Positions 23,368 through 34,225 of a stretch of 64,000 bases of DNA are shown in pieces. The position numbers were made by a program, and so were the translations under genes. This DNA comes from Strigamia acuminata (lineage: Eukaryota > Arthropoda > Chilopoda > Geophilomorpha > Linotaeniidae), in contig OX442316.1 in NCBI GenBank assembly GCA_949358305.1, positions 6,510,001-6,574,000 of the forward strand, given 5' to 3'. The notes beneath the pieces were generated by a model, which saw only the letters and a list, made by a program, of their open reading frames with translations, was not told the origin of the DNA and did no database searches. The first letter of the stretch is position 1. Each line of letters opens with the position of its first letter.

Positions 23368-25223
23368 TCAAACATTCGATTGTTCTCTGTTAGATTCGTT
23401 CATAACTTCATCATAAGATGGAGGTAATAATTCAATTTCACATTCAGTTGACCCTTTAAAAGACCCCTCGTAGCCTGGCAGTGGCTCCTCATCGGGACAC
23501 AGATGGGCAGTGACAGTTGCGCATGAAAAATTGCCAGGTAAACTGCGGCGATTGAGCTGCGAATTCTTTTGGTGAACGGGAATAATTGTCGCGCCACAAC
23601 TATGCCTGTTCGGTTCTGAAATTAAACAAAATTAACTGTAAAAACAACGATTTTCAACACGAATTGCTCAATTCCGAAATATACCATTAAGTAAAGGCAC
23701 ATCATTGGTTTGGATCGACGTTAATGTGTCTATAGGGAACTCCAACTCCGAGTCAATAGGCCTAGTCATCGGATGATTTAACTTGTGTCTCCGCATACGC
23801 CGTTGATGAGTTCGTGCTCTTTGCTTCTCAATTTTCCTAGATAGTAATTAAAAGATTTATTCTTCGGTTTATGCTTTATCACTAAACTTTCACTTTAATT
23901 CCTTACTTAAGATAAACTCGACAGATTGCGCAAGACCAGCCACATACGATGAGGCTCCCAAGGACGATTCCGACGATTATTGGTGCAGCGACATTATTTG
24001 TTACATCATCGTCGTCATCTTCATCACTATCTTCATCGCTGTTATCGTCGTCGTAAGCTAAATAAAGTTGGAGATTAGCATTTTCTTTTGTATTAAGTAA
24101 CTAATTATTAATTTACGCCAATTTCCGTAATAACGCGGATCTTTAGGCGCGCACGTATTGAGAAGATGTTGATTGTATGGACGGTAACCTTCTTTGCAAA
24201 CACATCCTTTAGTTCTGTGGCAAAACGTGTTTACGTCAAAAAATCGACACGAATCGCTGAATTCACACTGGTCTCCGTATTTCGAAGCTGGAAATACACA
24301 AAGGCAGATTAAAAATTGCTAGAACAGTTGAATTCAATCGAGTTGGTTAATCTAAATATTTACTTTAGCATTTTGTTCAATCTAAATATTTATTTTAGTC
24401 GATTTGTTCAATTTAAATATTTATTTTAGTCGATTTGTTCAATTTAAATATTTATTTTAGTCGTTTTGTTCCATTTAAATATTTATTTTAGTCGATTTGT
24501 TCAATTTAAATATTTATTTTAGTCGTTTTGTTCAATTTAAATATTTATTTTAGTCGATTTGTTCAATTTAAATATTTATTTTAGTCGATTTGTTCAATTT
24601 AAATATTTATTTTAGTCGATTTGTTCAATTTAAATATTTATTTTAGTCGATTTGTTCAATTTAAATATTTATTTTAGTCGATTTGTTCAATTTAAATATT
24701 TATTTTAGTCGTTTTGTTCAATTTAAATATTTATTTTAGTCGATTTAATCAATTTAAATATTTATTTTAGTCGATTTGTTCAATTTAAATATTTATTTTA
24801 GTCGTTTTGTTCAATTTAAATATTTATTTTAATCGTTTTGTTTAATTTAGATATTAAATTTAGTCGTTTTGGTCAATTTAAACCCACGTTGTAAAGGATA
24901 CCGCGTTCAATTAGCACCCGGCGCTCAATTGAGAGCATTTACGGTATTAAAATTAATAATTTTGTACCACCTACCAGGTAGACACATGTTGTGAAGTTTT
25001 ACTGGGTGAGAAGGGTTGCAAAGACACAATTGTAAATGTTGGTTGCAATGGAAGAGTGAAGAAGGACATTGCCAATTGTAATGACATTTGATGTCAAGCG
25101 GATAACCTGTGGAAAGCAAAAATGGAATTGAGGTTAATATCTTGTCTTTTTTGTAGATTAGAAGAGCTCACCTTCGACATTTGATTGTATTGTGCACATA
25201 AGTAGAAATAGTATTCGGATCAT
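23368..25223 (-). CDS. Single-pass membrane protein with two EB/EGF-like modules and a PPSY tail
   Basis: The predicted product is a 301-residue type I membrane protein; I do not recognise an orthologue. Exons in order are 25223-25172, 25106-24975, 24287-24117, 24057-23907, 23836-23685 and 23615-23368, with phases that agree throughout. The start MIRILFLLMCTIQS is a signal peptide. Exons 2 and 3 each encode one cysteine module (CHYNWQCPSSLFHCNQ... and CEFSDSCRFFD...CVCKEGYRPY) resembling EB or EGF-like repeats. A run of acidic residues (DDDNSDEDSDEDDDDD) precedes the membrane segment VAAPIIVGIVLGSLIVCGW. The tail starts basic (RRMRRHK) and ends with PPSY, a possible WW-domain ligand. Intron 2 holds a long tandem array. 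It is divergent from mRpL13, 420 bp apart, perhaps sharing a promoter. Confidence 0.85.
24347..24960. repeat. 31-bp minisatellite (about 17 copies) with MITE-like right end
   Basis: The unit is CAATTTAAATATTTATTTTA followed by GTCGATTTGTT, with GTCGTTTTGTT variants, from 24347 to about 24880. It is clearly the same family as the 31-bp array in Hey intron 4. The array is followed by TACCGCGTTCAATTAGCACC and ends in GAGAGCATTTACGGTA, a terminus type comparable with that of the Hey copy. It lies in an intron of the EB-module gene and must be spliced out. Confidence 0.85.
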
Positions 25224-25644
25224 TCTTAATTATTGAGTTTTTAAATAGGTCTATTTTCATAATATGTTTAGTTTCGTATGTATCCCAGCTGAAAGTCCTT
25301 CGTGCATTTTCTTTTACCTTCTTTTTATGTACAGATTTTTTTTTCCTAGATTGAAGGCTGTTGAGCCTGATTAGTGCTTCCACCAATGGGTGACCTTGAG
25401 TTTCAACCTCCATTTGTGATGTCATATTTCGCAGATCATTGGTTTCGCATTTGGTAAATTTCGACGTCATGTGTAGAAACAAAAGAATTTTTTTTTAAAT
25501 TGATGCATTTTTATAACCATCGATAAATAATCTCTGGCTTCTTGAAACTTAGGTTTGTGAAGTTATTTTATTTTATTTCTTTTGTTTTCATTTTGTTGTT
25601 CATAATTTTGATTTGCCGTCTGGTGACAATCACAAAAAATAATA
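25224..25644. promoter_or_regulatory. Putative bidirectional promoter between EB-module gene and mRpL13
   Basis: Two start codons point away from each other with 421 bp between them. No TATA box is evident. A 104-codon frame on the minus strand (25482-25168) overlaps the signal-peptide exon out of frame and is more likely 5' UTR. Confidence 0.4.
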
Positions 25645-26517
25645 ATGGCGACTTACAGAACACAAGTACGACACTCGTTAGCAATCCATCATTTATTTGA
25701 TAAATAAATAACGAATCCTTTGTTTTGTTTTAGCAATGGCTGGTGTTCGGGAAAGTTTGGTATATATTTGATGCGAAATGGCAAAATCCATTTCATTCGG
25801 CCAAAAAAATATGCGACATTTTACATGGAAAACACAAGCCAATTTACCATGCTAAAAGTAAGATTTCTTTTTTATTTCTGTATAATTTGTTAATTGTACA
25901 TAATTTCTATATTAACAGGCTTTGTAGGGGATCATGTGATTGCTATTAATACGCGCCACATCGCAATGCCGGGAGAGGAGTGGCGTCGAAGGGTTTATTT
26001 TCATCACACAGGGTGCAACAAATTAGGATTTCCGTTTTGATTTAATGTTTAAAATTTAATTAAAATGTTTTGTTTAGGTATCCAAGAGGAGCGTCGTGGA
26101 CTTTAGCGTATGAATTGCATGCAAAAGATCCGACTTTGGTAGAAATTGTTATTTTTGTCTGGCGATTCAGTAATGATTTAGTAATGATTAAATTATCACA
26201 TTGTAGGTTTTCTATAAAGCAGTTTATAGGGAATTTGGTGGAACTTTGATGAGGGGAAATGCGATGAAACGTTTGCATTGTTTCCCTGATGCTGTAAGAA
26301 AGAAATTGTTTAGTTTTTGTTTAATTTTTTTCATAATTTTTATCTGAAATTTACAATCATCCACATTTAGGAAGTTCCTGAAGAATTTTTACAAAATGTT
26401 AGCGGACAAGTGCGACAGTTGCGACCAATAGATAAAGGCATAAACGATTATTCGGAGGAAGAAATTTCAAAGTTTCCAAAAATAATCGATTATCCAAAAG
26501 ATTATGTAATTAAGTGA
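25645..26517 (+). CDS. mRpL13: Mitochondrial ribosomal protein L13 (uL13m)
   Basis: This is a structural protein of the mitochondrial large ribosomal subunit, encoded in the nucleus. Exons are 25645-25665, 25734-25857, 25919-26012, 26078-26138, 26207-26293 and 26371-26517, giving 177 residues against 178 in human. Family landmarks are [20 protein letters not shown] across the first splice, then [31 protein letters not shown] and KRLHCFPD, and a C-terminal [17 protein letters not shown] as in animal L13m. All introns are 60-80 nt. The start follows from alignment of the QQW motif. It heads a run of three same-strand housekeeping genes, with Lsm11 starting 175 bp downstream. Confidence 0.95.
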
Positions 26518-26692
26518 ACTAATTTTGACACAAAATGTAAATAGAAAAAAATTAAAAATACAATTTTAGACACCAGAAAGTGTTTATTTTTTTACTTTGG
26601 ATGAAGCGCCGTACAAAATTAACCTGACATGATTAGTCCTAATTTTAACGGAGATCAGTTCTTGATTTAGTCGAGCCAAGTGCGCCGGTAAA

Positions 26693-27514
26693 ATGGACCC
26701 CGAAGAAAGATTAAAACTTGATTTTTCGTCGGAAAAGTTCGATGCGACCCTTGTTTTAAACTCGATCGAAGTTGTACTTCCGTTCCCAGACGTAGAAACA
26801 TTTGAGACAGTTAGTGACTATCAAAAAATTGTAGAAAAAAACATCGACCCGAGTCAATTGGAGTCGGCGCACATCGTAAGATTGGAAAACGCGGGAATAA
26901 CAAAACGTTTGAATCTAATTCTAAAATTACTTTTATTTCAGAAAAAAAAGCGTGAACGGATGGATAGACTGAAAGCGATGACAATACAACAAGAAGAAAA
27001 GAAATCAAGCAATGAAAACACTGCGCAAAGATCTGACAGAAATGTGTTTACATTTATGAAAAAAAGTGTGTCGAGTGGACCTTTAGGTGTTCTAGTTAAA
27101 TGCATGAATGAAAGAATTAAAGTGAAGGTATTAGATAGAATGGCTAATAATGTATTAAGATATTAAGAATTTTTTTGTTTGTTTTTAAAGGTCTGGACAC
27201 GAAATTATAAATATATTCGCGGTATTTGTACAGGATTTGTAGAGGCGTTTGATAAACATTGGAATTTAGCGTTGTCTGATGTGGATGAGAGTTTTGTTTC
27301 GTACAATAAAGCAAAGTCGCCAGCTACGGGAGAAAATATTGAAGAGAGGGAAACGATATCGAACATTGCTCAGACACAAAAGTTGAATTTAGAATGTGCT
27401 CAAATTGGTTCTGTTTGTGTGAAAAAAAATGCAAAATTGAAAACATTTCAAAGACATCTTAACAAATTATTTATTCGCGGGGATAACATCGTTTTAATAG
27501 CACTTTTAAGATAG
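26693..27514 (+). CDS. Lsm11: U7 snRNP-specific Sm-like protein LSm11
   Basis: LSm11 replaces SmD2 in the U7 snRNP, which cleaves replication-dependent histone pre-mRNAs in the nucleus. Exons are 26693-26875, 26942-27127 and 27191-27514, giving 230 residues. The N-terminus (LDFSSEKFDATLVL) matches the conserved start of LSm11. The split Sm fold follows: GPLGVLVKCMNERIKVKVWT then RGICTGFVEAFDKHWNLALS and DVDE (Sm1), a spacer, and FQRHLNKLFIRGDNIVLIAL (Sm2). The long spacer between Sm1 and Sm2 is a hallmark of this protein. Intron 1 (26876-26941) is 66 nt, phase 0 and free of stops, so a retained form would stay in frame; GTAAGA and TTTATTTCAG make splicing likely. AATAAA lies at 27629 and 27644. 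Human LSM11 is longer, mainly from disordered segments. Confidence 0.9.
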
Positions 27515-27855
27515 AATTTTTAATTTATTTTTTAGATATTTGGTATATTTTTTTTTTAAAATGATGTTGGGATTATTTTCTTGTTAATTTTTGTATTTTT
27601 ATTACAAAATTTATTTGTTACAGTTTAAAATAAATGAAATGTAAATAAAACTAGGAAGGTGTCGACTGGTATTCACTTATTTTTGTGTTATTTTAATTTT
27701 TCTTTTAATTTTAATTGCAAACATTAGAAATAATCTGATATTTACTTGGATATTTATCAGGGCATTAGTTACTACAGAGTCGTCCGAGATGGAGCCACTG
27801 CTGTTTACGTCATCTCATCTATTTTAACATTGGTGAAATTAGGAACTAACTTAAA

Positions 27856-29889
27856 ATGGAGGACCACGTTGTTGAGTTTACGGTTTTGGGACAAGTTGAT
27901 GCAAATAAAAACAAAAAGGTACGTATAAAAAATCATTTTAGGTAATTTTTGACATTTATACCATTGGTTCATTAGGTTAAACGAGTGTTGCCCAAATGGC
28001 TATCGAATCCCGTTGTAATCACCACAGATTTAAAGAAATTATCTGCAATCGACGACGTAAAAGGATTACTAAACAGAAAAATACTATCAAATTTGAAAGC
28101 AAACAAGATAGAATACTTGTTCCCAGGTAATTATTACGAGTTATTCCATACAACATCTTTCATAAACAAATTTCTAAATTAATTTCAGTTCAGTCGCATG
28201 TGATTCCATGGTTACTGAAAAGCATTTCGCAAAAATGCGCGCCACCAAGAGATGTGTGTGTGTCAGCACCAACTGGAAGTGGGAAAACACTGGCATTTGT
28301 GTTGCCAATGTTACAAGTGAGCGATTACGACACGAAAGATATAATTTTATTAATTGAACCTATTTAACCTAGGCTTTAAGCGATCGAGTTGATACCAATA
28401 TTAAAGCGCTGGTTTTATTACCCGTAAAAGATTTGGCCGTTCAAGTGTTTCGAGTGTTCGAATGCTACAGCAAAGGCACGGGAATTAAAGTGGGGTTAAT
28501 AGTAGGAGATAAACCATTCCCGAAAGAACAATCCATGCTGGTCACGAAGGATAAATACGGTGTGCGAAGCAATGTGGATATTGTTGTAGCAACTCCTGGT
28601 CGATTAGTTGATCACATTACTAAAACTGATGGATTTACGTTGGACCATGTCATGTTTTTGGTAATATTGCCAAATGTTAGGCGAAATGAATGTTGTGTTT
28701 TATGTTGTTGGTTTATTTTTAGGTCATTGATGAAGCCGATCGTATTTTTGAAGAAGCTAATAAGGATTGCTTGAAAATAATTGAGGAAAAAGTGTTGGAA
28801 AAGTGTGATAAAAGTATCAAGGATTTTACACTTGATTTACCAGGGATTCCTAAAGTAGCTTCGATACAAGAGGTTTTCTGTGCAGGTGTGTACACACCTG
28901 CGAGTTGCCATTGGTTTCGTGCTAGGGTAAGTTGGAAGAAACGTCGAAATTGGCAATTTATTGATAGTTTGATTGTTTAGCCACAAAAATGGTTATTTTC
29001 CGCAACTTTATCGCAAGACCCTGAGAAATTAGAGAGGATGAATTTATACCAACCGAAATTATTCACGTCGATTGTCGATAAAAAAGGAAAAAGTATATTT
29101 TGTTTGTTTTACTTGAAGAATTTAAATTGTATTTGTAATTTTTAATGTTAGGTGAAGATGATAGTAAACACTACATCGGAAAATACACAACTCCGGCCAT
29201 TTTGAAGGTTAATTTTATTTAATTTAATTTTATTTGTGTTTTTAATTGCAACATTTGTTTTTATTTCGCAGGAGCGGTTCGTAATCTGCGACATTTCGAC
29301 AAAACCGTTGCTTCTTTATTATATTATGTACAAATTAAAGTACAAAAGTGTTTTGTGTATTACGAATACCCATGCTACGAGGCATAGGTTGTTTGAATTA
29401 ATGAAAACAATGTGTTCGCCGGGCATCAAAGTCCGGGAGCTTTCCGATCATTTATCGGTAGCGAAACGTGAACGCACGTTGCAGAAATTCTCCGCTGGAA
29501 AAATCGATTTGTAAGTGCAGGTTTTAACTGTTAAATGTCGTCGAATTAATTGTAAATTGTTTGTTTCGTTCAGACTCGTGTCTACGGATGTGGTTTCTCG
29601 GGGAATTGATCTCGCTAATGTGAACTGCGTGATTTCCTACGACATGCCCAAGTTTTTAAAGACGTACATTCACAGAATTGGACGCACGGCCCGAGCGGGA
29701 AGGAAGGGAACGGCGATATCATTTTTGAGGAAAAAGGACGTGCCGGTTTTCCAAAAGTTGGTTAAAGCTGCTGGCAAAACTAGTCTTAGAGAAATTACTA
29801 TTGTAAATTCGGAATTAGAAGTGTATGAAGAACAATTTAAATCTGCACTTGAACATGTTTCTTCTCGTCTGAAAAATAAATGGAATTAA
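27856..29889 (+). CDS. DDX51: DEAD-box RNA helicase DDX51 (yeast Dbp6 type)
   Basis: DDX51/Dbp6 is a nucleolar ATP-dependent RNA helicase for 60S ribosome maturation. Exons are 27856-27918, 27976-28126, 28189-28316, 28373-28660, 28723-28926, 28981-29092, 29152-29207, 29272-29510 and 29574-29889, in phase, giving 518 residues. Landmarks in order: LPKWLSNP before the core; motif [10 protein letters not shown]; motif Ia-like [11 protein letters not shown]; Ib [11 protein letters not shown]; motif II as VIDEADR, the DEAD box; motif [25 protein letters not shown]; and [14 protein letters not shown]. The long insert between motifs II and III ([15 protein letters not shown]...) is typical of DDX51. 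It lacks the long N-terminal extension of the human protein. It follows Lsm11 by 341 bp on the same strand. A decayed copy of its 3' end lies near 61.2 kb. Confidence 0.92.
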
Positions 29890-30797
29890 AAACCTTTAAC
29901 ATGTTTATTACTGTTTTATTGGTGCTACATTTTGTTCAATACAGAAAACAAAAGAAACAAAGTTTCTCGTGAGCTTTCATACTCTTTGTTTTGAGGCATG
30001 CGCATTACTAACATCATCGTCTTCCGAGGAAGGCTTGTGGCGGGAGACATAAACAATAAAACATTATGTTTTTTTTTTTGTTTTTTTTTTTTTAAATATG
30101 TGTGGGAATGATCTGTTCTATAATGCTACATTGTCCAATTTTTTTTATTTTTGTGTGCAAGCCAGAAAAAAAACAAGTTTTGGGTGTCTTTCCTCCAAAA
30201 ATTTTGCTTTTTTGCAATGTCTCCAAAGTGCTCAAATGTTATCCAAATTTCTTGATTAAACATTTATTTCCCACTAACAAAGTTGAGCATGGAGAATTCA
30301 AATATCAGGTTATTATTATTACACCAAATGATTATGTTTACTCACCTTTCGGTTTCAACATGTTTTCCACGGTGGGCAATAATTTCGGATACATCTGCTG
30401 AATCTACTGTGGAGTTTTAACTAGTTTTACTCGTGTGCGATAAATTCGGATGCATTTTATGAATTTGCAGTTGAGTTTCAACAAGTTTTGCACAGTGTAC
30501 GATAAATTTCTTTGCATTTTTTGGGTTTGCTGTGCAGTTTCAGCACGTTTTGTACGGTGGGCGATAAATTCAGATGCTTTTTTGGATTTATTGTACGAAT
30601 TGAAGCTAGGTTTACTCGTATGCGATAAATTCGGATGCGTTTATTGGTTTTGCTGTTTAGTTTCAACAAGTTTTGCACTGTGGGCGATAAATTCGGGTGT
30701 GTTTTGTGAATAAGCAGTGAAAGGTAAGCTTAGGTGGCTGAAACTGAAATATTTTTTCGGTTTGTTTTTAAAAGTTTTGCAATTTGATTTGACACAG
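29890..30797. repeat. DDX51 downstream region and block of the ~62-bp satellite
   Basis: Bases 29890-30030 are DDX51 3' flank, later copied near 61.3 kb. Bases 30330-30720 consist of GCGATAAATTCGGATGC-type units like those at 50.4-52.85 kb. Both blocks begin with nearly the same sequence (GATTATGTTTACTCACCTTT at 30329 and 50422). The small frames inside are satellite sequence, not genes. Confidence 0.7.
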
Positions 30798-32281
30798 TTG
30801 TAGTGAAATTGATCGTTGCTACTGCGATCGGTTGCAATTTCTACCCATTATTTGCATTTATATATATGGCTAGTTTGCCCAGTTGCATCATTGGATTGAT
30901 TTATCATTTAATTTACATGTCTATTGCGATTCTGCTTGAAATTCCGCAATCAGGCCTTACAACAGTTGAGTAATTAGTTCCATAGTTACTATTCACTGAC
31001 AAAATTCGGTTTTACCGTAGAAAGCCTTGGTCAAAGAACTGTTACTGCGCGGGATAGTCTTTTCCATTGCTGGGACATACATTTTTTATTGGTATGTACT
31101 ACAGATATTTCGTTTTTGTACGGGAAAGAACAAATATAAGGACAATACTAGAAGAAATGACGTAAGAAATAGAACGAAAAAAATCAATATAGAACTTCTT
31201 TGATCGGAATTTGTCTTTTCAGATCAAATACGTAAAGCATCTATTTATTCGCCAAGAAAGGTTAAATATTTAAACTCTTATTAAACTGCATTCAAAAAGT
31301 GATTTCTAACTGTAAGTACGATGACAATATCACATCTTAGGTAAACACTTTTTGGGTGCAGTTGTCGTGTTGCACTGCATGGCACAGTCAAATATATAAA
31401 AAAAATCTGTATTTGCAACTTTTAGTGATTTGACAAAAGTTATGACGCTGACTGAAACAAAAACTAACAAATGTACTGAATGGTTTCGAAACAACATCTA
31501 CGGAAGAGTTGCTGGTGAGTGGAGCCTAAGTCACGTTGCCAAAAAAGTTAGGCCTACAATTTATGTGTGTGATTTTTAGGTTTCCGTTACTCCCTCACCG
31601 TTCTAGCTAGTTGCCTGATAGGATTTCTTGTCATCACTCATGTAGAAACTGAGAAAAATACAATTTTTATAGAAACTTGAGATGGTTTTCAACTTCAGAT
31701 TTCAATAGTAACGTTTTACGGATTTATAAGAGACGTGATTGACGTTTTATACTTGCTGGACTACATTCAAAGTTGGAGTGTTATGGGAATATTGTTCGTG
31801 CCGCGGCTCGACAAAAGCATATTACCAAGAATGTTTGAAAAAAGAGACGTAGGTATCAATATTTCTTGACCATTTAATATTCGTAACATCATGTTCCTCC
31901 ATTTCTTTGAAGGTTTCAGAGCTTATTCTAGCTTACTGCATTTGGAAGCTTTGCAGTTAAATCCAATCGTTCTCACATTTGTCCATCTATTGACCAATTG
32001 GAATCACGCACCATCGACTAACTCGCACAACCACGAACTAGAAGCGCTATTGCGTGAGTGCAAATTAGCCACTAATTAATCTTTGACACTGGATGTTTTC
32101 TTTTCGGTCAACAGATACGAAAGTGAGCAGGAAAAAGCAGGTAGCTCGCACCAGGTGGTTCGTGGCGTACACCCTCATCCGAAATCCAAGTCTGATCGGG
32201 TTCCGAGGAGTAAACAACGCATTGTCCGTTCTGGAAGTTTTAAACCAACCCGTGAAAAATGAACGAGAAACAAACGTGTAA
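30798..32281 (+). CDS. STRA6-like membrane receptor, 5' part and central region missing
   Basis: STRA6/RBPR2 proteins are multi-pass membrane receptors that take up retinol from its binding protein. Recognisable exons are 30798-30964, 31021-31161, 31223-31260, 31426-31514, 31580-31641, 31699-31852, 31913-32053 and 32115-32281, all in phase with no stop. Matches in order: a membrane segment (CNFYPLFAFIYMASLPSC), IFYWYVLQIFRF, YVKHLFIRQE, an amphipathic-plus-membrane exon (FRYSLTVLASCLIGFLVI), then LDKSILPRMFEKRD, GFRAYSSLLHLEALQLNPIV and the signature C-terminus ARTRWFVAYTLIRNPSLIGF. About 200 family residues (several membrane helices) between exons 5 and 6 are absent, replaced by a 57-nt intron. 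No 5' exons are found; a satellite block ends about 80 bp upstream. AATAAA lies at 32599. It may be a shortened paralogue or a decaying gene. Confidence 0.65.
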
Positions 32282-32930
32282 TTCGACTCGCTCGATTGGC
32301 TTTTGCTTCTATTCGTTCAGCCATCTCCACTGCCATGATCAAAAGTCAATATTCTAAGTTATACGAATTTTCATGTAGCTTCTGACAAGATGTAGAACTA
32401 TTTGTTTTGTACAGCTGTTCGAACGGTTTACGGACTATATATTATGTATATTTTTAACGTCATAAGGAGAAACCAAAGAGGCTCGTAGTTTCCGTATTAA
32501 TGTTTGTTAACGTCCGCACTGTAGCGCCATGAAAATACGGTAATTTGTAAATGTCATGTAGTAAGAAACATGGAATCACGTTTGGATTTGTGACATGTAA
32601 ATAAAATATTAATATGTTGTCAGTATTGTGTCATGTATAAACAAAAAAGATGAAATAAATCGTGGTAAACGGGAGTAGAAAAGTGGCAGATTGCGGTTTG
32701 TTTGGTGAGATAAACAAAACAGAGCCTGGAAGCTGTTTAAAGACTAAAGAGCTGCCAAGACCTGCAACGAGTGACATGCAATGCAGCGAAGAAAATTGGG
32801 TAGCTTGAAACGAGCACCCTGATGAGAGACAGAGCCAGAGCCAGGAAAAGGGCATCTGGCCTGGCGGCAGACAAGTGTTGGATAAGGTCACTGACATGCG
32901 CAGTAGTGGCTCGTAGTCGTAATAATAATA
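32282..32930. other. 3' flank of the STRA6-like gene
   Basis: AATAAA at 32599-32604 probably ends the STRA6-like transcript. Nothing else in this stretch can be named. Confidence 0.4.
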
Positions 32931-33905
32931 TAAAGGAAAAAATATTCTAACTTAGCCTCGAAGTTGGTCACGCACATGCGCCGTAAGAACCAGACTGCAG
33001 AAGAGCAATACGACACGACATGATCTGACGCGATGTCTCCAACTCCAACCATTGGCCTGTATATTTAGATTTAATCTTCAGCCATCCAATCGTTTCGAGG
33101 TAGGAAGTTGAGTTAGTTTATCTTAAATTATTTTTAAGATTGTAAATGTTTCAGAATAGTTTAAAAACAGCGGAATAATTTAACAAATTTTGACATATTT
33201 CGTTTTTTTTTTGAACAGAAGGCCCACGCTGAAATCAATCTCGCCACCATTGTTAACAACTCAATCCGAAGCATACGCCTTGATGGAAAATAAGGTTTCC
33301 TGACAACCTGGGCTTCAAAACATCCTTTGGTAAGTACTCTTTTCAAATTTAACAACATTTTAGGAAATGATTTAAGAAATCAGTAATATTTTTAATGTTT
33401 ATAAAAGGCATTGTAAAAAATGGTTGAATTCAAACAATTTGAATTGGGGTTTGAATTGGGAGAAATCCACGCACATGCGCAGTAAGAATCAGATTGCATT
33501 GTGGGAAGGAGGACAGTATGTGTTCTGACGCGATGTATACGACAGCAGCAACCATTGGCCCGCACATTTAGAATGAATCTTCAGCCATCCAATCGTTTCG
33601 AGGTGGGAATTTGAGTTAGTTTATCTTAAATTATTTTTAAGATTGTAAATGTTTCAGAATAGTTTAAAAACTGCGGAATAATTTAACGAATTTTGACATA
33701 TTTCGTTTTTTTTTTTTGAACAGAAGGCCCACGCTGAAATCGAATCTCGCCGCCATTATTAACAACTCGATTCGGAGCCATCCACTCCGCCTTGATGAGA
33801 AATCAGATTTTCTGAGCTTCAAATTATACTTGGGTAAATAAATTTTGGCTCAGATATTACTTATGAATAATAAATTTTCAAAAGAAATTTATTTTTTCCC
33901 TACTA

Positions 33906-34225
33906 CAGTTCGTGCACGGTATCTTGATGCTAAATTCGTACGCGGCATACTGCGCAGACGATTTTCTATTTCCAGTTATATTGCAGTATTAAGCCTAATA
34001 TTAGGCCTAATGATGCGAAAACAAGGTAAATAAACAAAAATATTTTGGTACTAAGTTGTAAATTACTTTTAAATCTGAGTTTATTGTTTTTATTTACTTT
34101 ATTTTAGCATTATTAGGCCTAATATTAGGCTTAATACTGCTAAATAACTTCTGGAATTAGAAAATCGTCTGCGCAGAATGGGATGCGCAGTACGAATTTA
34201 GCATCAAGATACTGTGCGCGAACTA
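33906..34225. mobile_element. Foldback MITE with ~110-bp arms
   Basis: The left arm begins CAGTTCGTGCACGGTATCTT and runs through CTAAATTCGTAC, CTGCGCAGACGATTTTCTA and AATATTAGGCCTAAT. The right arm is its inverse, ending GATACTGTGCGCGAACTA. TA dinucleotides flank both sides. No coding capacity is present. It lies inside the duplicated complex. Confidence 0.75.

Noticed and set aside
24347-24880. CRISPR-like regular repeats
   Set aside because: Units are contiguous 31-mers with no unique spacers, in a eukaryotic intron.
25168-25482. Minus-strand 104-codon frame upstream of the EB-module gene
   Set aside because: It overlaps the signal-peptide exon in another frame and runs through the donor site; more likely 5' UTR.
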